This document shows, in pieces, positions 17,601 to 26,036 of a stretch of 64,000 bases of DNA. How positions within the stretch are numbered: position 1 is the first letter of the stretch; every line of letters begins with the position of its first letter. A program made the translations under genes and the position numbers. The notes under the pieces were generated by a model. It was not told where the DNA came from and did no database searches. It saw only the letters and a list, made by a program, of their open reading frames with translations. Source of the DNA: Chthoniobacteraceae bacterium (lineage in GTDB: Bacteria > Verrucomicrobiota > Verrucomicrobiia > Chthoniobacterales > Chthoniobacteraceae); assembly GCA_947471505.1 (NCBI GenBank), contig CANIWM010000025.1:1-64000 (forward strand). Reading direction: 5' to 3'.

Positions 17601-19753
17601 GCCGGAGAGAGCGTCTCGGTGGCGGTGAGTTCGAGGCCGAAGAGCACATCGTTTGCGCCGGTGCTTTGATGCACCTCCACGGCGAGCACGTTGTTGCCGC
17701 TGAGCAACGCCGCAGCGGGCACGCTGATGGTTCCGGTGAATGCTTGCGTGGTCACATCGCTACTCGCGGGAGTGGTGTAGCCGACCGCTCCGGCGGGCAT
17801 GTTGTGCCGGTAAAGTTCCTGCCCGTTCAGCCACACCACCGCGCCGTCGTCCACAGCGAGATTCAGTGACAGAGCAGTGTTTGCGGGGTTTCCAGTGAAG
17901 CTGAAGCTGCGGCGGAAGTAGTGTGTCGCGGGCCCCGCTGTGAGCGTCGTATTGCGCGGGCCGGGTGCATTTCCCGCAGTGAAGTGCGCGGCGACTCGCG
18001 TGCTGCTCAGCGGCTTGTTGTAGAGCGCGACCTCGTCGATGACGTAGCTGCCGCTCGCTGCCTCGCGATTGTCGTAGCCGATGAAGACCATGTTGTTTCC
18101 CGTGGTGCCCGCAGCGGGGACGTTGCGCGTGACAGTCGTGGTGCGGTCGGCGACGCCGTTGAAGTAGATGATGCCGTTGTTTGTCGTGTTCACCGCGTCC
18201 CAAGTCGTGACGACATGATAGGTCTGTCCGACGGCGAGCGCGGCGTTGCTGTCGAGCGAGACGGGCGAGTTGCCGAAGCTGTAGTGCGGGCGGATGATGC
18301 GACCTGGGGAGAGGTAGTTCATCATGAAGAAATCGCCGCCGCTTTCCCCATCGCCCACGAGGTTCATGAATCCCGTGGGGCTGGAGAGAATCTTTACCCA
18401 AAACTCCACCGTGTAACCCTGGCTCCCAATCTTTTCAAAGCCCGGCACCGTCACGCGATTCGCGCCGGTGAGCGTGATGGCCTTGCTCGTCGGCGAGGCA
18501 CCGACAATAGGCGTAGTGGCGAGCGTAACGCCCGCCGTCGCTGTGCCCGTGCGGCTGTTCCCGCTGCTGTCCGCGATGCTCGTCGTCGCGTCGTCCAGCT
18601 TCCAATATGCAATCGGCGCATCCGCCAGCACCTCGCCCGAGTAGCTGCCCGCACCCGCGCTGGCGAAAAGCCCTGCACCCGCCGACCATGCGCTGTCGTC
18701 GTAGCCTGGTTGCCGCCAAGCAGTGCCGAGGTCGGTGCCGGACTGATTGCTTTTCCATGTCGCGGCAAATGCGGATGGCGTCGTCGCCTGCGTCACGGCG
18801 GACTGAGGGAGCGTTGGGCGCCCGTGGTAAAAAATCTCGTTAATCACCACCGCATCGTTGAACGCGAAAGTGTTCGCAGTCCCCGGAGTTGCCGCTGTGG
18901 GGAAGGCCCATTCGCCCAGCGAGGAAAGCCGCGCCCGCGGGACAGCCTGCACACTCACAGCATCAAGCACCTGCGCGCCGCTCGCCGAACGCAGTGCAAA
19001 GCGGTCGCCAGCGAGCGTGGTCACGCCGAGCGTCGCTGCGGAAAATGAAACGAGTGCGCCGGGAGTCAGCGTCTGCGAGGGAATCGTATAGCTCGTCACG
19101 CCGCCGGAGTAACGCGCGAGCGACATTCCGCCAAGGTCCACATTCGCCGCACCGTGATTCGTCAGCTCGATAAAAAACCCCGCGCCCGCCGCACCGACCT
19201 CATTGATAGAAACGCTCGCCGCAGCCGCGCCGGGAAAGTTTGCCGCGCCCGGTGTTCCGCCGACTTGAGCGGATTGCGCCCACGAATCCGCGCGATCGCT
19301 CCCGAGATTCGGCGCACGTTTTGCCAGCGTGGTACCCGCGCCATCTGCCGATGCAGGCCACGCGTCGTCGGTGCCGTAGCTCACTTCATCCATCGTGCGG
19401 TCGCTATTGTCCCACAGTTCCAGCTTCTCGCCCGAGTTCGACAGCCGGCCGGTGAAAGGACCGAGCACGCCCGTCAGTCCCGGCACCGCCGTCATCAATG
19501 CGCCCGGATTTACCGCCACGACGAGATAGCCACGCCCCGCGATGCGTGTGCCAGCGGGAAAAGTAAAGCCTACGCCATTCGCGAGCTTCCATCCCGAGAT
19601 GTCCACATCCACCGCTTGCTGGTTGTGCAGTTCCACCCACTCCATCGCCGGCTCGCTCGCCGCCGGGTGATACATCACTTCATTGAAGACGACGACGCTG
19701 TCAGCGAGCGCACCCACTGCGAAGAGCAGGAGAAGTGAGAGAATCCGGGACAT
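14612..19753 (-). CDS. Giant secreted lamin-tail / LamG / CotH-kinase protein
   Basis: 1713-aa exported protein: signal peptide (MSRILSLLLLFAVGALA), lamin-tail domain at about 20-130 (FNEVMYHP......EWVELHN), a second such domain near 190-290, a third around 720-830 (TEQWVELFNKSG), a LamG/concanavalin-like domain at about 375-570, and a CotH-type region at about 1130-1500 with VRLKGSERG and LPWDWDFAFI, the DxD near residue 1410 matching the CotH kinase-fold metal site. Close to the C-terminus lies a DTDADGLPDAWE calcium-binding thrombospondin-3-like motif followed by a short sorting-type domain. Probably a cell-surface or secreted adhesin/enzyme; CotH proteins are secreted protein kinases in spores. 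ATG 19753 preferred over the adjacent TTG. Confidence 0.88.
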   Translation of the reverse strand: MSRILSLLLLFAVGALADSVVVFNEVMYHPAASEPAMEWVELHNQQAVDVDISGWKLANGVGFTFPAGTRIAGRGYLVVAVNPGALMTAVPGLTGVLGPFTGRLSNSGEKLELWDNSDRTMDEVSYGTDDAWPASADGAGTTLAKRAPNLGSDRADSWAQSAQVGGTPGAANFPGAAAASVSINEVGAAGAGFFIELTNHGAANVDLGGMSLARYSGGVTSYTIPSQTLTPGALVSFSAATLGVTTLAGDRFALRSASGAQVLDAVSVQAVPRARLSSLGEWAFPTAATPGTANTFAFNDAVVINEIFYHGRPTLPQSAVTQATTPSAFAATWKSNQSGTDLGTAWRQPGYDDSAWSAGAGLFASAGAGSYSGEVLADAPIAYWKLDDATTSIADSSGNSRTGTATAGVTLATTPIVGASPTSKAITLTGANRVTVPGFEKIGSQGYTVEFWVKILSSPTGFMNLVGDGESGGDFFMMNYLSPGRIIRPHYSFGNSPVSLDSNAALAVGQTYHVVTTWDAVNTTNNGIIYFNGVADRTTTVTRNVPAAGTTGNNMVFIGYDNREAASGSYVIDEVALYNKPLSSTRVAAHFTAGNAPGPRNTTLTAGPATHYFRRSFSFTGNPANTALSLNLAVDDGAVVWLNGQELYRHNMPAGAVGYTTPASSDVTTQAFTGTISVPAAALLSGNNVLAVEVHQSTGANDVLFGLELTATETLSPAMVFTESTEQWVELFNKSGAPVDLTGWRLDNGVDFAFPNATTLAAGGYLVVAKDPAALLLKFPGITAIGPFANKLGRGGDKIVLKDAAGNKADSVEYFDGGRWPEIADGGGSSLELRNAAADNTAPEAWAASDESARATWQTYTYRKTAAADGGPTQWNELALGLLDSGECLVDDVSVIESPSTAPVQKITNGNFSSGATGWRFLGTHKTSTVKAEPGNLTNQVLHIRATGAMEHMHNHIEATYIGNTPIVDGREYEISFRAKVISGSRQLHTRLYHNRVSRITELVVPAISGTPGSVNSRAVANIGPTFRNFRHSPVVPAAAQSVTVSVEAADPNNVTSATLFYSVNGGAFSSAAMTLGSGTWSAAIPAQSAGAIAQFYVRATDSLGATADFPAAGAASRALVIWNDSLANLPLAHNLRLILTAADLATLFTDVELMSNAATRATLIYDESEVFYNVDVRLKGSERGRVDSSRISYRVAFDPAQLFRGVKSSVALDRSGNWGYAGAPFGQNEILVKHIIAAAGGVSSLYDDIVRIIVPGTTHTGPALMQMGGYGGDYLNSAFDSGSDGSLWKMELIYFPLTTNGGGYKLPSPDSVTGTDITDRGTDKESYRWFFLHENQTERDDWDAVIALGSAFSKTGAALDTAVAPLIDGSEWARCFALQTLCGISDAYTRGNNHNIYLYQRPADGRLLTLPWDWDFAFIQATNASIFGDQITTTVLQRPQYLRLYYAHLQDICTTTFNTTYMAYWTNHYDNFTPGQDYSSILTYISDRRTYVLSQLPSPSALTIASPPANGTLTAATSLALSGTAPWGSANVTLSGPGGVLDVTFSTIDNWAATMPLLLGTNIVTLTGTDVHGVTTGTQTFTIISTATTGFIDTDADGLPDAWEKTNALDQLPDLTAATTDTDGDGQSNAAEYLAGTDPRNAASVLTMTATGQVTLTHTALAGRTYRITYRDSLTTGTWLPLTTRAATNTDATAQVTDSTGTPQRFYRLQTP

Positions 19754-19771
19754 CAAAATGAGCCCCGTGAT

Positions 19772-22700
19772 TTATGCGCGACGGCGGCGGAATGCGGCGA
19801 GGATGCCGAGCCCGCTGAGTAGCGAAATGATCGCGCCGGGCTCCGGCACTACGACGATGCTTCCGTCCGCGGACAGCGCACTGGTGTCCCATGTGTAGTC
19901 GAACGTGAGCGACGGCAGATTGAGCGTGGCGAACGAACCGGCGAAGCTCGCGGCATCGAACAAATTGAACGAATCGCCGGGCGTGAGCGTATCGCCGGTG
20001 GCGGTGACGTTGAGCGTTCCGCCGAGCGTGAGTGCGCCGGTGACGTTGGCGAGATCCGCACTGAGCGTGAAGCCGCTCTTGTTGAGTTCAAATGCCGCCG
20101 TTCCTCCGAGTGCGAGCGTGCCGCTGACGTTCAGCGTCCCGATGCTTGCTCCGGGCGCGAAGGTGCCGCCGTTATTCACCGTCGTTGCGCCGACCGTGCC
20201 GCCGCTTCCGCCGAGGGTTCCGCCGTCCACCGTCACGGTGCTGCCGCTGATGCTGCCCGAGACGAGCAGCGTGCCCGCCGTTACCAGCGTCGCACCGGTG
20301 TAGGTGTTCACTCCGCTGAGCGTCTGTGTGCCCGTGCCGACTTTCGTCAGTGCCGTGGAGCTAGGATTGTCGAAACTGTCGGCGATGACCCCCGAGAATG
20401 TGGTGCTCGAATTATCCCCGCCCGTCTTCAGTGTGTGCGTGCCGAAATACTCGCCGCGCACCGTTCCCGTGCCGGACAGCGATCCAATCGCGACGGTGGT
20501 GTTCGCGCCTGCGCTGTAGAGTGTGAGGAAGGATCCCGCGCCTACCGTTACCGGTGATCCGAGACCATTGGTTCCGGCACCGAACGGCGTGCCGTCATTC
20601 ACGGTGTCGTAGTAGTTCGCCTGCAGCTCGCTGCTTGCAGCGACGACCGTCGGCCCCGTGTAGGCCGCGCTGCCGACGATGAGGAAGCGCGCGCCGCCAG
20701 TCTGCACGGTGAGTCCGCCACTGCCCGTGATGCTGCTCCCATTGAGATGCGCGAACGAACTGCGATTCGGGCCCATCGCAAGCTGCACGGTGCCGCCGCC
20801 CGCGTTGAGTGAGAGGCCCTTCTTAGCGTTGTCCGGCAAAAAATTGCCGCCGGTGTAGCGCAGCGTGCCCATCGTGCTCGCGCCGCCGAGAGTTACCGGC
20901 AGTGCGCTATTGCCCAGCGGGCCGTCAGTGCCGTCGTTGTTCCAGTTGTTCGTCATGAGCGTGCCGTCCGCGACGGTGACTGCGCCGGTGAACGTGTTGG
21001 CACCAGGGATGGTGGCGGTGCCGCCGTTCACCGTGAAGGTGGAGCCGATCCCCGCGATGACGCTGGCGCCAGCTTGCGTGAACACCGTCGATGCACCGCT
21101 CACCGTGATGCTCGTGCCTGAGAGTGTCCCGGTGAGACTCAACGTGCCATCGTTGACCGCCGTCGCGCCAGTGTAGGTATTCGCATTGGAGAGTGTGACC
21201 GTGCCGTTACCCGTCTTTGTCACGCCACCCGCGCTCGCGCCATTGGCGATCACGCCCGCGATGGTGTGGTTTCCGACGACTTCGAGTCCCGCACTGCCAG
21301 CCACATTAAAGCCAATATTCACGGGAACCGTCGTAGGAACACCCGTGTAAGTGAGCTGAAATTTCGCGCCGTTATTGATCGTGATGAAATCAGGCACCAA
21401 CGCCACCGGCGCCGGCATACTGCCCGCGCCGAACCAATCGAGCGCTCCCGCATTGATCGTCACCTTTCCCGTGAAGACATTGTTCGCGATGCCGTTGGAG
21501 CCGAGTTGCAGCGTTCCGCCGCCTTCCTTGATGAGATTGCCGCCGTTGGACTGGAAGCGGTTGAACCCACCTGCGAAATTCAGCGTCGAGCCCGTGATGA
21601 CATCGATCGTGTTGTTGCCCGAGACGAGATTCACGCCGCGCAAATCCCCGCTGGCGCTTGCACCGGTGTAATTGATGCGTCCGCCATTCATCTGGATGAA
21701 CGTCGTCGCAGCGGCTCCCGGATTGTTCCCAGCAGTTCCCCACGGGCCTGCGACGCCCGAGAGATTCCACGATGGCACGCTGATCGCGCCGCCGTTGATC
21801 GTCACGAGTCCGTTGTGCGAGTTTGCACCGGAGAGTGTGAGTGCGCCGTTGCCGATCTTGGTCAAACTGCCGCCGCCGCCGGAAAGAACACCGGCAAACA
21901 CGGTCGATGTGTTGTCGCCGCCCACAGTGAGCGTCTTCGCCCCGAGGACGACGGAAGAGCCGCTCACTCCCGCGAGCGATCCGACCGTTTCGCCGCCTGC
22001 GGTGATTCCGGAGATATTCAGCACCGCCGTCGCACCGGAGACATTTACTGCAGAAGTATCCGCAATCGCCCCCGCACCGCTCAGCGTAAGCGTTCCACCG
22101 CTAATCGTGGTCGCGCTGCTGTAGGTGTTCGCCGCCGTCAGAGCGAGGTTGCCGTTCCCAGATTTTGTGATTCCGCCCGCGCTGGCACCGTCGGAAATCA
22201 CACCGGGAATCGTGTGCGTGGCCGCAGGAATCGAGAATCCCGCATTCCCCACCACTTTGAAGCCCACGTTTGCATTCACTGTGGAACCGCCGACATAGGA
22301 CAACTGGAATGTCGCGCCGTTATTGATCGTGATGAAATCCGACACGAGAGCCGCGGGAGACGGCATACTTTCGCCGCCGAACCATTCGAGCGTCCCGGCA
22401 TTGAGGGTCACTTTTCCGGTGAAAACATTGTTCGCGATGCCGTCGGTGCCAAGTTGCAGCGTGCCGCTGCCTTCCTTGATGAGATTGCCGCCGTTCGACT
22501 GGAATGTGTTGAAGCCTGCGAAATTGAGCGTCGAGCCCGTTATGATGTCGATCGTGTTGTTGCCCGAGACGAGATTTACCCCGCGCAAATTGCCAGTCGC
22601 AGATGGGCCGGTGTAGTTGATGCGTCCGCCATTCATCTGGATGAACGTCGTCGCCGGTGCCCCGGTATTATTCGCCACGGCTCCCCACGGGCCCGCGGCA

Positions 22701-25700
22701 CCGGAGAGATTCCATGTCGGGACGGAGATCGCGCCGCCATTGATCGCGAAGAGTCCAGTGTGAGTACTCGCGCCCGAGAGCGTCAGCGTTCCGGTGCCCA
22801 CTTTCGTGACTGCTACTGGTCCACCGTTGTTTTGAAAAATGCCGGAAAACGCGGTGCTTGTGCCGTCCCCTCCGATCTTGAACGTATGGATCCCGCCACC
22901 CTCGCCCTGCGCAGTACCCGAGCCTGAAAGCGAACCCAGCGCGACCGTTGTGTTGGCATTGTTACTGTAAAAAGAGAGCAACCCACCGCTATTCACCGTC
23001 ACTGCCGAACCGAGGCCGTTCAGTCCCGCGCCAAACGGGGTGCCGTCATTCACCGTGTCGAGGTAGTTCGTCTGTATTTCGCTGCCTGCGGCAACCACAG
23101 TCGGCCCGGTGTATGGAGCACTGCCTATCACGATGAACCGCGACGTGGCACCACCAGCGAACGTATCCACGGTGAGTCCGCCGCTGCCGGTGATCCTGTC
23201 ACCGTTGATGTGGATGTAGTTACTACCCCGATTTCCCGCCACATACACCATCTCCACTTTCCCACCGCCCGCAGCGAGACTCAGTAGTTTGATAGTTGTC
23301 GGCACATTGTTCGAGCCTCCGCCCGTAAAGCGCAGCGTGCCCTGCGTCGTCGCGCTGCCGAGTGTCAATGGCAGCGCGCTATTCCCGAGCGGGCCGTTCG
23401 TGCTGCTGTTGTTCCATACTGGCACACTCAGCGTTCCCGCCTCGACCGTCAGCGCGCCGGTGAATGTATTGGCACCCGTGAGTATCTGCGTGCCCGTACC
23501 GATCTTGGTGACCGCACCGCCCACACCGGAAATGACGCCCGCATACGCTGCCGGGCTGGTGTTGTCGCCGCCAAGCCTCAGGGTTGCAGCCCCGAGGGTG
23601 ACGTTTCCGCCGGTCGCACCACCGCCGGTGAGTGAGCCGATTTGCGTATTGAAGCCGGTGATATCCAAGGCCACTCCCGCGACGTTGGACAAGTTGACCG
23701 CAGAGTTTTTGCCGAACGCACCGCTGGCATTGGCCACCGAAGCCACGCCCGCCTTGAGCGTCCCGCCGTTGACGTTGGTCGCCCCGGTGTAGGTGTTCGC
23801 GCCGCTCAATGTGACGGCTCCTGCTGATGTCAGGGCCGCAGCCCCGGTGAGCGCGCTCGATACCGTCAACGTGCCGCCACCACCACCGAGGCGGAAGCCG
23901 TTGCTTCCCGGCGTGAGCGTTCCGCTATAGGTGAAATTCCCAGTCGTTCCGAGGAAGAGGCTGCTCGTGCTCGAAAAGTCCACGTTGGAACTATCATTGG
24001 CCGGCAGCGCCAGCACACCGGAGGAGGCCGCAGCGATTCGTCCGCTGCCCGCCCACAGACCAGCGGTCGTGAAGCCGGCGGGACCTGTCGCTGCCAGTAC
24101 TCCGCTTGCGTTGATCGTCACATTGCCGGTGGCGGGCACGGAGCCAGCCCCCGCGCCAAACACGAGGAGTCCGGCGTTCACAATCGTGCCGCCAGTGTAC
24201 GTGTTCGCACCCGAGAGTGTGAGATTGCCTGCGCCCGTCTTGGTGACGCTGCCTGGGTTGGCACCGTTGGCGATGGCACCGGCAATGGTGTGATTTCCAA
24301 GAATTTCGATGCCCGCACTGTCGCTCACCTTAAAGCCGATGTTCGCGGGAACCGTCGTAGGCGCACCGGTGTAGGTCAGTTGGAACTTCGCGCCGTTATT
24401 GATCGTGATGAAATCAGACACCAGCGCGCCCGGACTCGGCATGCTCCCCGCGCCGAACCAATCGAGCGCTCCCGCATTGATCGTCACCTTTCCCGTGAAG
24501 ACATTGTTCGCGATGCCGCTGGAGCCGATTTGCAAAGTTCCTCCGCCCTCCTTGATAAGGTTCCCTCCGTTGGACTGGAAGCGGTTGAACGCACCTCCAA
24601 AAGTGAGCGTCGAGCCCGTGATGATATCGATGGTGTTGTTGCCGGAGACGAGATTCACGCCGCGCAAATCACCGCTCGCCGCTGCGCCGGTGTAGTTGAT
24701 ACGCCCGCCGTTCATCTGGATGAATGTCGTGGCCGCCGCTCCGTTCGCCGCCGCTCCCCACACACCGGCTGCCCCGGAAAGATTCCACGACCCCACATTC
24801 ACCGCGCCGCCATTGATCGACACCAACCCGGTGAAAGTATTCGCACCGCTCAGCGTCAGCGTGCCGTTGCCGGTCTTTGTCAGCTTCCCGCTGCCCGTGC
24901 TGTTTTGCAGCACACCGCCGATGGTCGTATTCCCCGCGCCGCCGACCGTCAGCGTTTGGTTTTTCAAATCAAACGCACTGCCCGTGAAAGCAAGCGTCCC
25001 GCCCGCAGTCGCACTCGTCGTCAAGTCCGCGTCCAGAAACACGCCGCCCGAGAGCGTGTTTGTCCCGCTCGTATTCTGCGAAGCAATCGTCCGTGTGCCC
25101 TGCGTCCCGCTCGCCGATGGACGCACCACCAGCGTGCTCGCCAGTGTCTGTGCGCCCGCCGCCGCCGTGAGGCTCACCGTCGCCGCGCCGCTATCCGCCG
25201 CGGTGCTGCCGAGACGGATGATGCTCCCGTTCACCGAGCCACCCGCCGCAAACGCCAGAGTCCCCGCATTCACAAAAGTATCGCCCGTGTAAATATGTGC
25301 GCTTTGGAAAACAACCGTGTTCGCCTGCTCGATGGCAAACGAACCGCCCTGCGAAATCACCGTCCCTGCCCCGAATGTCACCGTCCGATTATTCGGTCCA
25401 TAGACGTGCAGCGCGTTTCCATTCGTGAACACGTTCGCGCTATTGATCACCAAATCGCCGTTCACCGGATTGAACTCACCCGTGCCCGCCTGACCCGCAT
25501 TGATTGCCAGACTCGCCAGCGAAACCGTCTGCGTCACCGTGCTGTAGTTCTCAATCTTTCCGAAAAGATCGATGGCATTCCCGCCCACGTTAAATTGCCC
25601 CGCCGTTGCCGCGAAGAACAGCGAATGAAAATCATCAAACGCCGTGTAGTTGTTGAAAGGAGTCAGGCGCGTCGTTCCGTCAAACGTCAAATCTACCGTC

Positions 25701-25882
25701 GCACCGACCGGCGGCGGGCCGTCCGGGCTCCAGTTCGCGCCGGTCCCCCAATTGTCATCCGCTCCGCCGCCATCCCAAATGACTCCTGCGTTTGCAGGCA
25801 CGATCAAGAAGGGTGAAAGGAGCGCGATGCTGGTGAGGAGGATGGAACGTGGGGTTCTGAAGAAAGGTGGAGTCATGTTCAT
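19772..25882 (-). CDS. Autotransporter-associated beta-strand repeat PEP-CTERM protein
   Basis: 2036-aa surface protein. Signal peptide spans about residues 10-35 (SILLTSIALLSPFLIVPANA), then DGGGADDNWGTGANWSPDG, then dozens of copies of the autotransporter-associated beta-strand repeat (PF12951; pattern K.G.GTLTLSGANTYTG...V..G.L). It ends in a PEP-CTERM sorting signal: VPEPG, a hydrophobic helix and the basic tail RRRRA, meaning exosortase-dependent processing and anchoring or release. No C-terminal autotransporter barrel is present. The protein would form a long beta-helix on the cell surface, probably in a biofilm or exopolysaccharide context. Start ATG 25882; ATG 25876 is also possible. 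Confidence 0.93.
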   Translation of the reverse strand: MNMTPPFFRTPRSILLTSIALLSPFLIVPANAGVIWDGGGADDNWGTGANWSPDGPPPVGATVDLTFDGTTRLTPFNNYTAFDDFHSLFFAATAGQFNVGGNAIDLFGKIENYSTVTQTVSLASLAINAGQAGTGEFNPVNGDLVINSANVFTNGNALHVYGPNNRTVTFGAGTVISQGGSFAIEQANTVVFQSAHIYTGDTFVNAGTLAFAAGGSVNGSIIRLGSTAADSGAATVSLTAAAGAQTLASTLVVRPSASGTQGTRTIASQNTSGTNTLSGGVFLDADLTTSATAGGTLAFTGSAFDLKNQTLTVGGAGNTTIGGVLQNSTGSGKLTKTGNGTLTLSGANTFTGLVSINGGAVNVGSWNLSGAAGVWGAAANGAAATTFIQMNGGRINYTGAAASGDLRGVNLVSGNNTIDIITGSTLTFGGAFNRFQSNGGNLIKEGGGTLQIGSSGIANNVFTGKVTINAGALDWFGAGSMPSPGALVSDFITINNGAKFQLTYTGAPTTVPANIGFKVSDSAGIEILGNHTIAGAIANGANPGSVTKTGAGNLTLSGANTYTGGTIVNAGLLVFGAGAGSVPATGNVTINASGVLAATGPAGFTTAGLWAGSGRIAAASSGVLALPANDSSNVDFSSTSSLFLGTTGNFTYSGTLTPGSNGFRLGGGGGTLTVSSALTGAAALTSAGAVTLSGANTYTGATNVNGGTLKAGVASVANASGAFGKNSAVNLSNVAGVALDITGFNTQIGSLTGGGATGGNVTLGAATLRLGGDNTSPAAYAGVISGVGGAVTKIGTGTQILTGANTFTGALTVEAGTLSVPVWNNSSTNGPLGNSALPLTLGSATTQGTLRFTGGGSNNVPTTIKLLSLAAGGGKVEMVYVAGNRGSNYIHINGDRITGSGGLTVDTFAGGATSRFIVIGSAPYTGPTVVAAGSEIQTNYLDTVNDGTPFGAGLNGLGSAVTVNSGGLLSFYSNNANTTVALGSLSGSGTAQGEGGGIHTFKIGGDGTSTAFSGIFQNNGGPVAVTKVGTGTLTLSGASTHTGLFAINGGAISVPTWNLSGAAGPWGAVANNTGAPATTFIQMNGGRINYTGPSATGNLRGVNLVSGNNTIDIITGSTLNFAGFNTFQSNGGNLIKEGSGTLQLGTDGIANNVFTGKVTLNAGTLEWFGGESMPSPAALVSDFITINNGATFQLSYVGGSTVNANVGFKVVGNAGFSIPAATHTIPGVISDGASAGGITKSGNGNLALTAANTYSSATTISGGTLTLSGAGAIADTSAVNVSGATAVLNISGITAGGETVGSLAGVSGSSVVLGAKTLTVGGDNTSTVFAGVLSGGGGSLTKIGNGALTLSGANSHNGLVTINGGAISVPSWNLSGVAGPWGTAGNNPGAAATTFIQMNGGRINYTGASASGDLRGVNLVSGNNTIDVITGSTLNFAGGFNRFQSNGGNLIKEGGGTLQLGSNGIANNVFTGKVTINAGALDWFGAGSMPAPVALVPDFITINNGAKFQLTYTGVPTTVPVNIGFNVAGSAGLEVVGNHTIAGVIANGASAGGVTKTGNGTVTLSNANTYTGATAVNDGTLSLTGTLSGTSITVSGASTVFTQAGASVIAGIGSTFTVNGGTATIPGANTFTGAVTVADGTLMTNNWNNDGTDGPLGNSALPVTLGGASTMGTLRYTGGNFLPDNAKKGLSLNAGGGTVQLAMGPNRSSFAHLNGSSITGSGGLTVQTGGARFLIVGSAAYTGPTVVAASSELQANYYDTVNDGTPFGAGTNGLGSPVTVGAGSFLTLYSAGANTTVAIGSLSGTGTVRGEYFGTHTLKTGGDNSSTTFSGVIADSFDNPSSTALTKVGTGTQTLSGVNTYTGATLVTAGTLLVSGSISGSTVTVDGGTLGGSGGTVGATTVNNGGTFAPGASIGTLNVSGTLALGGTAAFELNKSGFTLSADLANVTGALTLGGTLNVTATGDTLTPGDSFNLFDAASFAGSFATLNLPSLTFDYTWDTSALSADGSIVVVPEPGAIISLLSGLGILAAFRRRRA
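20390..24830. repeat. Two families of long internal repeats in the beta-strand gene
   Basis: A roughly 620-bp module occurs three times (about 21190-21810, 22160-22790, 24210-24830), coding for TTFIQMNGGRINYTG, RGVNLVSGNNTID, NGGNLIKEG and VFTGKV.INAG. A second module of about 600 bp occurs twice (about 20390-21000 and 22870-23480), coding for GNSALP.TLG, TGSGGLTV, YTGPTVVAA and NDGTPFGAG.NGLGS. Copies are similar but not identical in DNA, so they arose by older tandem duplication within the gene. Boundaries are approximate. Confidence 0.8.
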
Positions 25883-26036
25883 GGTGATATTCTTAAGGAT
25901 AGGATGGAGCACTCAACTGCTGAGTTCAAGGGAAGGTAATTACATTAGAGGAAACGTCCATCACGCATTCGCGGGATGATGCGATCCGAGTTTGCGGCTT
26001 TGCGGGGTGGGGGATTCCTACGATACTGGGAACTTC

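Noticed and set aside
21266-22927. 553-aa plus ORF (and 24290-25816, 508 aa)
   Set aside because: Antisense to the beta-strand repeat gene; Arg-rich, repeats mirror the repeats of the real gene, no domain.
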